The notes beneath the pieces are model-generated. The model ran no database searches. It saw nothing but the letters and a program-made list of their open reading frames with translations, and was not told where the DNA came from. From NCBI GenBank assembly GCA_050014815.1, contig JBEKCP010000272.1:1-7960 (forward strand): DNA of 7,960 nucleotides. The letters run 5' to 3'. Of the stretch, positions 1 through 4,947 are shown in pieces. Position numbers and translations under genes: made by a program. This DNA comes from JBEKCP01 sp050014815. GTDB lineage: Bacteria > Planctomycetota > Planctomycetia > Pirellulales > Thermoguttaceae. Position 1 is the first letter of the stretch, and each line of letters starts with the position of its first letter.

Positions 1-834
1 GATCGTCACGATCGTCAGGCCGGTCAAGTCCAGCCGGCCCTCCAGCGAGGCGTCGAACCGGTCGGCCTCTTGCCGGGCCTCTTCCAGGGCGTCGGCGGCG
101 AAATCCTCCGGCAGGCCGAACTGGCGGATGATCGACAGCGTATCGACCCCCGGCTTGCCCTGCGGCCCCAGGACCTCGACGATCACGCCCTCGCCGTCGT
201 AGACGGGCGAAGGGAAGCGGACCATTTCCAGGACCACTTTATCGTCGGGCTGCGCGTTCTTGGCGCCGGGGTCGCCCACCGCGATCGGCTGGGCGAAGAG
301 CGTGCCATCCACCTGCACGTAGCCCGCCCCCTGCGACTCGAAGTACGTCCCGACGAACTGCCGCGTCTGGCGCTGGAGGACCTCGACGATCCGGCCTCGT
401 GGGCCGACGTCGCCGCGGGCCCGGTCGCCGTGATGCCGTGGTTCGAGGCCGACCAGCACCTGGTCGCCGCTGGAGGCGTCCTGCGTCCACTTGGCCGGGA
501 TGTAGATGTCTGCGGACTTTTCGGGCGGCGCGGTCCCCTCGTCGCCCAGCGCGGGCGACGGAGTCGCTTGGGGACGCACGAACCCGTAGCCCTTCTGCGT
601 CCGCTGGAACACCCCCACGACGCGGTCGGCCTCGCCCTCGCCGGGCGCGGCGGGCCGGACCAGGTGGTTCGCCCCGTAGCGGATCTGGCCGCGGCGGGCG
701 AGTTGCTTGACCGCCCGCTTCACTTCCACGGTACGGTCCTTGGTCAACTGGAGCCGCTGGGCCAAGACCCGCGGCTTCACCGGCTCATAGCCCGGCCCGT
801 TGACCAACCGGAGTACGGCGAGTTCGAGGTCCAT
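1..834 (-). CDS. rnr: Ribonuclease R, N-terminal part (cut by window edge)
   Basis: This is the first 278 codons of a processive, hydrolytic 3'-5' exoribonuclease of the RNase II/RNB superfamily, which degrades structured mRNA and rRNA in the cytoplasm. Reading from the ATG at 834, residues 1-60 look like the winged-helix domain found at the start of RNase R (ELAVLRLV, then a basic helix around 33-50). The first cold-shock/OB domain follows (RVVGVFQRTQKGYGFV at 71-86, DIYIP at 109-113), and the second at about 158-222 (FVGTYFESQGAGYVQV). The edge falls at DLTGLTIVTI, just where the RNB catalytic domain with its Asp cluster should begin, so the active site cannot be checked. Residues about 90-107 are a Pro/Ala/Glu-rich insertion in the first OB domain. 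An in-frame stop at 859-861 makes the ATG at 834 the only likely start; no Shine-Dalgarno is visible. The gene lies 96 bp downstream of yhaM on the same strand. Confidence 0.9.
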   Translation of the reverse strand, partial: MDLELAVLRLVNGPGYEPVKPRVLAQRLQLTKDRTVEVKRAVKQLARRGQIRYGANHLVRPAAPGEGEADRVVGVFQRTQKGYGFVRPQATPSPALGDEGTAPPEKSADIYIPAKWTQDASSGDQVLVGLEPRHHGDRARGDVGPRGRIVEVLQRQTRQFVGTYFESQGAGYVQVDGTLFAQPIAVGDPGAKNAQPDDKVVLEMVRFPSPVYDGEGVIVEVLGPQGKPGVDTLSIIRQFGLPEDFAADALEEARQEADRFDASLEGRLDLTGLTIVTI

Positions 835-843
835 GGGGGAACA

Positions 844-857
844 GGGATTGGGGATTC
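844..857. repeat. Two heptamers GGGATTG/GGGATTC
   Basis: Two adjacent 7-bp units, GGGATTG and GGGATTC, lie one base before the larger heptamer array and 9 bp upstream of the rnr start codon. They may be a remnant of a separate short tandem repeat. Two copies alone are weak evidence. Confidence 0.45.
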
Positions 858-858
858 G

Positions 859-914
859 TCAGTTGTCAGTGGTCCGTTGTCCGTTGCAACTGACAACTGG
901 CAACGGACAACGGA
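859..914. repeat. Heptamer array, four units plus four inverted units
   Basis: The stretch is exactly eight 7-bp units: TCAGTTG, TCAGTGG, TCCGTTG, TCCGTTG, then CAACTGA, CAACTGG, CAACGGA, CAACGGA. The second four are reverse complements of the same family, with no spacer at the junction (886/887). Folding the halves together pairs 22 of 28 positions, plus two flanking pairs (857-858 with 915-916). It fills most of the gap between the yhaM stop and the rnr start, so the transcript could form a hairpin there. A role in mRNA stability or partial termination is possible, but there is no T-tract. It resembles in style the short tandemly repeated repetitive heptamers known from cyanobacteria. Confidence 0.85.
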
Positions 915-930
915 CGTCTCGGCTTGTGTC

Positions 931-1905
931 TTATCCCCGCTCCTTACGTCCTTTGAAGAGCTTGCGATCCAGGTTGGCGTAGAACGCGGTCCAGGAGCTA
1001 TCGACGTTGGGATCGTCGCGGAGGAGCTGTTGGAACGAGTTCACCTTGGCGTCGAGGTTGTCGAGGCAGTAGAGGGCCACGGCCTCCAGCGTCATCGGGA
1101 GCTTGGGACTGCCGTACCCGTACTCGCCATGGTGGCTGATGATCATGTGTTTCAGTCGCAAGACGGTCTCGGCGGGAAGCGGCTCGCCGGAGAGTTTTTC
1201 GGCCTCGGCCACCTTGGCCTGGAGCATTCCGACGGCCATGACGAGGTGGCCGATAAGCTGGCCCTCGTCGGAGTAGGACATCTCGCGGTCGTAACAGAGC
1301 TCGTCGACCTTGCCCATGTCGTGCAGGAACGCGCCCATCAGGAGCAGGTTGCGGTCGATCCGGGGGTAGCAGGGGCTCAGCCGCAGCACGACTTCCATGA
1401 GGTTGACGACGTGCTCCAGAAGACCGCCCGGGTAGGCGTGGTGGTTCTTGACTCCGGCCGGGGCGCGGGTGAACTTGGCCATGAAGGCCTCGTCCATGAG
1501 GAAGCATTCGCCGAGGCTCTGGAGGCCGGGATCGCCCAGGCCGCGAAGGATCTCGCCGAGCCGCAACACGAGCTTGTCGACGTCCACGGCCCGAAGCGGC
1601 GAGAAATCGTCGGGATCGACTTCGGCGGGCTGGACCCTGGTCAGCCGGGTGGCGATGAGCTGCACGGTCCCTTGGAAGAGCTGGGTGGTGCCCTCGACGC
1701 GGACGTAGTCGCCGTTGTCGAATGCCTTGTAGACCGCCTCGGAGGCGTTCCACATGCGGGTCCCGATCTTGCCGGTCCGGTCCGAGAGCTCCATTTGCAG
1801 GTAGAGGTTGCCGTTGCGGTTCGGACGGAGCTGCTTCTCGGAGACCATGAAGACCTGGTCCACCGGCTCCTGGGGGCTCAGTTGGTTGACATAACGGCGC
1901 GACAT
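931..1905 (-). CDS. yhaM: 3'-5' exoribonuclease YhaM family (OB-fold + HD domain)
   Basis: The 324-residue protein matches the length and architecture of the YhaM exoribonucleases (B. subtilis YhaM is about 314 aa), which trim single-stranded RNA, and in some species DNA, from the 3' end using divalent metals. Residues about 15-95 form the OB nucleic-acid-binding fold (NGNLYLQMELSDRTGKIG at 31-48). Residues about 150-300 form an HD phosphohydrolase domain: HHAYPGGLLEHV at 155-166, FLHDMGKVDE at 193-202 with the His195-Asp196 pair, and ISHHGEYGYGSPKLP at 256-270 with His258-His259. Metal ligands therefore look intact. The ATG at 1905 is supported by AGAGG six bases upstream; the stop is TAA at 933-931. 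It is the first gene of a minus-strand pair with rnr. A generic HD hydrolase is the alternative, but the C-terminal motif EAVALYCLDNLDAKVN favours YhaM. Confidence 0.92.
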   Translation of the reverse strand: MSRRYVNQLSPQEPVDQVFMVSEKQLRPNRNGNLYLQMELSDRTGKIGTRMWNASEAVYKAFDNGDYVRVEGTTQLFQGTVQLIATRLTRVQPAEVDPDDFSPLRAVDVDKLVLRLGEILRGLGDPGLQSLGECFLMDEAFMAKFTRAPAGVKNHHAYPGGLLEHVVNLMEVVLRLSPCYPRIDRNLLLMGAFLHDMGKVDELCYDREMSYSDEGQLIGHLVMAVGMLQAKVAEAEKLSGEPLPAETVLRLKHMIISHHGEYGYGSPKLPMTLEAVALYCLDNLDAKVNSFQQLLRDDPNVDSSWTAFYANLDRKLFKGRKERG

Positions 1906-1911
1906 CGGCGG

Positions 1912-1916
1912 CCTCT
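1912..1916 (-). promoter_or_regulatory. Ribosome binding site of yhaM
   Basis: AGAGG on the minus strand lies six bases before the ATG at 1905 and supports that start. Confidence 0.6.
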
Positions 1917-1951
1917 GTAAGGGTCGCGAAGGGAGAAGGGGGAAGCGTTTT

Positions 1952-1980
1952 ATTCTATCGCCATGCGGGTTCCTCTACAA
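1952..1980 (-). promoter_or_regulatory. Candidate sigma-70-type promoter for yhaM-rnr
   Basis: On the minus strand, TTGTAG (1980-1975) is followed after 17 bp by TAGAAT (1957-1952). The -10 matches TATAAT at five of six positions, the -35 only at TTG. It would give a leader of about 40 nt before yhaM. This is inferred from sequence similarity alone. Confidence 0.35.
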
Positions 1981-1994
1981 GGGGGCCGGGGTTG

Positions 1995-2060
1995 CCGTCA
2001 TGTAGTCGGCACACTCCGTGTGCGGGACCCGGCACACGGAGTGTGCGGGCTACATGGCCG
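1995..2060. repeat. Long imperfect inverted repeat between divergent promoters
   Basis: A perfect 15-bp core (GCACACTCCGTGTGC at 2009-2023, its complement at 2032-2046) is extended outward by CATGTAG paired with CTACATG (1999-2005 with 2050-2056), separated by a short mismatched stretch. The core also reads as partly self-complementary (CACAC/GTGTG). The loop is only a few bases around 2027-2028. I recall the CACACTCCGTGTGC plus GTAG combination as a dispersed repeat in planctomycetes, so this is probably a REP-like or MITE-like element. It is not a typical terminator, as no T-tract follows. Confidence 0.8.
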
Positions 2061-2069
2061 GTCGGCCCC

Positions 2070-2099
2070 TTGCCTGCCGCGGGCCCGGTCACTTAGAAT
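2070..2099 (+). promoter_or_regulatory. Candidate sigma-70-type promoter for proS
   Basis: TTGCCT (2070-2075) and TAGAAT (2094-2099) are separated by 18 bp. They match the consensus at four of six and five of six positions. Transcription would start near 2106, leaving a leader of about 32 nt. The same -10 hexamer occurs in the candidate yhaM promoter on the other strand. Confidence 0.4.
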
Positions 2100-2137
2100 G
2101 ACTGCTTCGCCCGAACCCGCGCATCCCGGTTATTGCC

Positions 2138-3889
2138 ATGCTCTGGACCCGCACGCTTATCCCCACGATGAAGGAAACGCCCGAAGGGGCGGAAATCCCA
2201 AGCCACGTGCTGATGCTTCGCGCAGGCCTGATCAACCAGGTCATGGCCGGGGCGTACACCTACTTGCCGCTGGGACTCCGGGCGCTCAAGAAGGCCGAGG
2301 CGATTGTTCGCCGGGCGATGGACGACGCCGGGGCCGTCGAGATCCTCATGCCCGCCCTCACCCCGTTGGGCCTCTGGGAGCAGAGCGGGCGGGTCAAGGC
2401 CTTCGGCGACGTGCTGATCCAGTTCGCCGTGAAGCGGCAGAACCGCAAGGTCCACATGGCGCTGGGCCCGACCCACGAGGAGGTCGTCACCGACCTGGTG
2501 GCCCACCAGATATCCAGCTACCGCCAGATGCCCATCACGCTCTACCAGATCCAGACGAAGTTCCGCAACGAGGAGCGGCCGCGGTTCGGGGTCCTGCGCA
2601 CGAGCGAATTCATCATGAAGGACGCCTACAGTTTCGACGCCTCGATCGAGGACCTCGGCCGGAGCTACGACGCCATGTACCAGGCCTACTGCCGGATTTT
2701 CCAGCGGTGCGGGCTTGGCTGCCTGGCCGTCGAGGCGGAGAGCGGCCCGATCGGCGGCGACGCCAGCCACGAGTTCATGGTCCCGGCCCCCAACGGCGAG
2801 GACACGGTGCTCCATTGCAACAGTTGCGGCTACGCGGCCAATCAGGAGAAGGCCGAGATCGGCAGCCGCGACCTCGTTCCGCCGGAAGTGTCCAGGACGG
2901 CGCTCGCCAAGGTGCCGACACCGGGGGCCTCGACCATCGACGCGGTCAGCAAGTTCCTCGGGTGCAAGCCCCAGGAGATGGTCAAGACGCTGATTTACAT
3001 GGCCGACGGGCGCCCGATCGCCGTGTTGGTCCGCGGCGACCACGAGGCCAACGAGAACAAGGTCCGCCGGGCGGCCGGGGCGGCCGCGGTCGCCCTGGCC
3101 GAGCCGCCCGTGATCGAGCAGGTCACCGGCGCGCCGGTCGGGTTTGCCGGGCCGGTGGGGTTGAAACAGAAGATCCCCATTTTCGCCGACCGCGACATTC
3201 AGAAGATCGTCAACGGCGTGACCGGGGCCAACCAGGCCGATACGCACTTGACCGGCGTCAACCTGAATCGCGACTTCCAGCCCGACCGCTTCGACGATCT
3301 CCGCAAGGCATTGGACGGCGACCCCTGCCCCCGGTGCAGCAGCACTCTGGCCATGCGGCACGCCATTGAGGTCGGGCACGTCTTCAAGCTCGGGACGAAG
3401 TATTCCGACGCCCTCGGGGCCCGATTCCTCGACCGCCAGGAGCAGCTCCACCCGATCATCATGGGCTGCTACGGCATCGGCGTGAACCGGATCCTGGCCG
3501 CCTTGGTCGAGACGAGCCACGACCCGAGCGGCATCCTCTGGCCGATGACGCTGGCCCCCTACGAAGTCCTCCTGGTGCCGCTCATGGTGGCCAACGAGGC
3601 GACCCGCGAGGCGACCGATCGCCTCTACGCCGACCTGACGGCCGCCGGCATCGAGGTCCTCGTGGACGACCGCGACGCCCGGGCCGGCGTGAAGTTCAAG
3701 GACGCCGACCTGGTGGGCATCCCGCTCCGCGTGGTCGTCGGCGAGCGCGGCCTGAAGGAGGGTAAGATCGAGGTCAAGTGGCGATGGGACCCGAAGCCCG
3801 ACCTGATCGACCTGGACGGCGCCGCCGACTCGATTGCCCAGTGGATCCGCGAGGAGCGCGAGGACAACCGGCGGTTCCGCGGGCGGTAG
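2138..3889 (+). CDS. proS: Prolyl-tRNA synthetase (bacterial type)
   Basis: The 583-aa cytoplasmic enzyme charges tRNA-Pro with proline using ATP. Its length is close to the E. coli enzyme (572 aa). Class II features are in order: N-terminal SHVLMLRAGLI at 22-32 and GAYTYLPLG at 38-46; GPTHEEVVTDL at 110-120; motif 2 KFRNEERPRFGVLRTSEF at 141-158; motif 3 MGCYGIGVNRILAALVE at 442-458. Residues about 260-385 are the YbaK-type editing domain that clears Ala-tRNA-Pro, with Lys283 (VKTL), GFAGPVG at 335-341 and His370 in GANQADTH, matching the E. coli editing residues Lys279 and His369 by position in their motifs. Cys227/Cys230 and Cys397/Cys400 form two CxxC pairs flanking the insertion, a possible zinc site. 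The anticodon-binding domain covers about 475-583. The first ATG fits family N-termini (WTRTLIPT); no Shine-Dalgarno is seen. It is transcribed divergently from yhaM. Confidence 0.96.
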   Translation: MLWTRTLIPTMKETPEGAEIPSHVLMLRAGLINQVMAGAYTYLPLGLRALKKAEAIVRRAMDDAGAVEILMPALTPLGLWEQSGRVKAFGDVLIQFAVKRQNRKVHMALGPTHEEVVTDLVAHQISSYRQMPITLYQIQTKFRNEERPRFGVLRTSEFIMKDAYSFDASIEDLGRSYDAMYQAYCRIFQRCGLGCLAVEAESGPIGGDASHEFMVPAPNGEDTVLHCNSCGYAANQEKAEIGSRDLVPPEVSRTALAKVPTPGASTIDAVSKFLGCKPQEMVKTLIYMADGRPIAVLVRGDHEANENKVRRAAGAAAVALAEPPVIEQVTGAPVGFAGPVGLKQKIPIFADRDIQKIVNGVTGANQADTHLTGVNLNRDFQPDRFDDLRKALDGDPCPRCSSTLAMRHAIEVGHVFKLGTKYSDALGARFLDRQEQLHPIIMGCYGIGVNRILAALVETSHDPSGILWPMTLAPYEVLLVPLMVANEATREATDRLYADLTAAGIEVLVDDRDARAGVKFKDADLVGIPLRVVVGERGLKEGKIEVKWRWDPKPDLIDLDGAADSIAQWIREEREDNRRFRGR

Positions 3890-3923
3890 GCTCGCCACGA
3901 AAGCCCACCGCAACGACAACGCG

Positions 3924-4054
3924 GATCGCGAAAAGGCGAAAGAGCGAAAACGCGAAAGAAGGAGAAGGCGGGCCCAGAATCGGCAGGCAGTCGATGTGCA
4001 TGCCGCCTGTTGTCAACCTTTTTCGCGATTTCGCCCTTTCGCGATTTCGCGATC
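3924..4054. repeat. Octamer array, four units facing four inverted units
   Basis: The left arm holds four contiguous 8-bp units of the form GCGAAANN (GCGAAAAG, GCGAAAGA, GCGAAAAC, GCGAAAGA at 3928-3959). The right arm holds four complementary units (TTTTTCGC, GATTTCGC, CCTTTCGC, GATTTCGC at 4019-4050). Both ends are flanked by GATC (3924-3927 and 4051-4054), which also pair. The arms align without gaps, 31 of 36 positions pairing, around a 59-bp spacer. It lies 34 bp after the proS stop, so it could form a 3'-end hairpin for that transcript, but it lacks the usual terminator shape. Confidence 0.85.
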
Positions 4055-4235
4055 GCCCGATTCAGGACAAGTCATGCCACAACACGTTCCTATTAGTGCG
4101 CGACCCTGGTTGGAGGGTGATGCACGTCGGATGCCTGATCATGTGTCTGATGCTCGCACTTTCGGCGTTTTCGGAACTCTCGCTTCGCATCTCGCAGGAG
4201 CTCGAACGATTTCGCCGATGACGAACCTCGGACGA

Positions 4236-4242
4236 AAGGGGG
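4236..4242 (+). promoter_or_regulatory. Ribosome binding site deciding a TTG start
   Basis: The purine run AAGGGGG ends four bases before the TTG at 4247 and is the best ribosome-binding signal near the start of the DUF4416 gene. The in-frame ATG at 4277 has no comparable signal. Confidence 0.5.
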
Positions 4243-4246
4243 CGCC

Positions 4247-4780
4247 TTGGGCCAGCCTGGTTGCCATCCGGCGGCGATGTTGATGTTGGCGGCGTTCAGC
4301 CGGCACGAGGCGGCCCTGCAGTGGGCTGCCGCCCGGGCCGTCGAGACCTGGGGTCCGGCGGCCCTGGAAAGCCCCGTCTTCGACTTTACCGAGACCTCGT
4401 ATTACGAAGCCACGATGGGGCCCGGTCTGCGGAAACGGTTCTGGGGCTTCCCGGGGCCGTTCGATCCGGCGGACCTGACCCAGGTCAAGCTCCTCACCAA
4501 CGGCTGGGAAGAAGAGTACGCCGCCGCGGCCGGCCACCCCGAGCCGAGGCCGCTGAACCTCGACCCGGGCTACCTGACGCTCGGCAAGCTGGTGCTGGCC
4601 TCGACCAAGGACTTCGCCCATCGGATCTACCTGGGCCGCGGCATTTTCGCGGAGGTGACGCTCTTCTACAAGCACCACCGCTGGCAGCACCACGAGTACA
4701 CCTTTCCCGACGACCGGCGGGAGGACTACCAGCGTTTCTTCTCCGAGTGCCGCCGGTGGCTGGCGGCCGGCAGCCGCTGA
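4247..4780 (+). CDS. DUF4416 family protein, unknown function
   Basis: The 177-aa soluble protein carries the conserved blocks of DUF4416: FDFTETSYYEATMGPGL at 45-61, QVKLLTNGWEEEY at 79-91, RPLNLDPGYLTLGKLVLAST at 101-120 followed by KDFAHRIYLGRGIFAEVTL at 121-139, and HHEYTFPDDRREDY at 148-161. The family's biochemical role is not known to me, so none is assigned. No signal peptide, membrane segment or cofactor motif is visible. I chose the TTG at 4247 because a purine run precedes it and the resulting N-terminus (HPAAMLMLAAFS) fits the hydrophobic first strand of the family. ATG at 4277 is the alternative and would cut into that strand. The gene stands between proS and the gcv operon with long repeat-filled gaps on both sides, so it is probably transcribed alone. 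A heptamer array begins inside its stop codon. Confidence 0.88.
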   Translation: MGQPGCHPAAMLMLAAFSRHEAALQWAAARAVETWGPAALESPVFDFTETSYYEATMGPGLRKRFWGFPGPFDPADLTQVKLLTNGWEEEYAAAAGHPEPRPLNLDPGYLTLGKLVLASTKDFAHRIYLGRGIFAEVTLFYKHHRWQHHEYTFPDDRREDYQRFFSECRRWLAAGSR

Positions 4781-4813
4781 TTTTGGATTTTGGATTTTAG
4801 ATTTTGGATTTGT
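4779..4813. repeat. GATTTTG heptamer tandem array
   Basis: Four contiguous units (GATTTTG, GATTTTG, GATTTTA, GATTTTG at 4779-4806) are followed by a degenerate fifth (GATTTGT). The first unit overlaps the TGA stop codon of the DUF4416 gene by two bases. The tract is strikingly T-rich for this GC-rich region. Confidence 0.85.
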
Positions 4814-4816
4814 TTC

Positions 4817-4844
4817 GGATTTGGTGCTTTGGATTTGGTGCTTC
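4817..4844. repeat. 14-bp direct repeat, two copies
   Basis: GGATTTGGTGCTTT and GGATTTGGTGCTTC lie head to tail, differing only in the last base. Each begins with GGATTT like the preceding heptamers, and the unit is twice seven bases long. A run of seven C residues (4844-4850) overlaps its last base. Confidence 0.8.
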
Positions 4845-4850
4845 CCCCCC

Positions 4851-4878
4851 AGCCACTAGCCACCAGCCACCAGCCACC
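4851..4878. repeat. AGCCACC heptamer tandem array
   Basis: Four contiguous heptamers are present, AGCCACT then three times AGCCACC, directly after the C-run. The unit is unrelated in sequence to the GATTTTG units 40 bp upstream but shares the period and the copy number of four. It lies about 70 bp upstream of gcvT. Confidence 0.85.
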
Positions 4879-4899
4879 ACTATGCAGCTGGGGCGGCGG

Positions 4900-4908
4900 T
4901 GCTAAAAT
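4900..4908 (+). promoter_or_regulatory. Candidate extended -10 promoter for the gcv operon
   Basis: TGCTAAAAT has the TGn extension and a hexamer matching TATAAT at five of six positions. No good -35 is present, which is tolerated by extended -10 promoters. Transcription would start near 4915, about 33 nt before gcvT. No glycine riboswitch motif is seen in this leader or upstream of it. Confidence 0.35.
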
Positions 4909-4947
4909 AGCTGGATTGTCAGCGCCCCCTCTACAGAGAATTTGCCA

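Larger units (their letters stand above)
3890..4246. other. Gap of 357 bp without a convincing gene
   Basis: The first half carries the octamer inverted array described separately. The second half (about 4058-4246) is lower in GC than the genes and holds no recognised RNA motif. Open frames crossing it (for example 4073-4283 and 4120-4221) have no recognisable family. No strong promoter for the downstream gene was found. TTGTCA at 4010-4015 resembles a -35 box but has no matching -10. Confidence 0.6.

Noticed and set aside
70..1920. Plus-strand open frame of 616 codons across rnr and yhaM
   Set aside because: It runs antisense through two recognisable minus-strand genes and their gap, has no family motifs, and its Leu/Val/Gly/Asp/His-rich composition is typical of the complement of GC-rich coding DNA.
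2093..3919. Minus-strand open frame of 608 codons opposite proS
   Set aside because: It mirrors the well-supported proS gene. The composition is that of a GC-rich shadow frame, with no recognisable domain.
3924..4054. Rho-independent terminator of proS
   Set aside because: The arms are 59 bp apart, and no GC-rich short stem followed by a T-run is present. The T-run at 4019-4023 lies within the right arm, not after a stem.
4073..4283. Plus-strand frame starting MPQHVPISARPW, 70 codons from its internal ATG
   Set aside because: It overlaps the start of the DUF4416 gene in another frame, has no recognised motif and no good ribosome-binding site.
4779..4878. CRISPR array
   Set aside because: Units are 7 or 14 bp and contiguous, with no unique spacers of 25-40 bp and no cas genes nearby.
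4781..4947. Glycine riboswitch upstream of gcvT
   Set aside because: The leader is made of short tandem repeats, and I could not find the conserved paired aptamer core of glycine riboswitches. No T-box or other leader motif was seen either.
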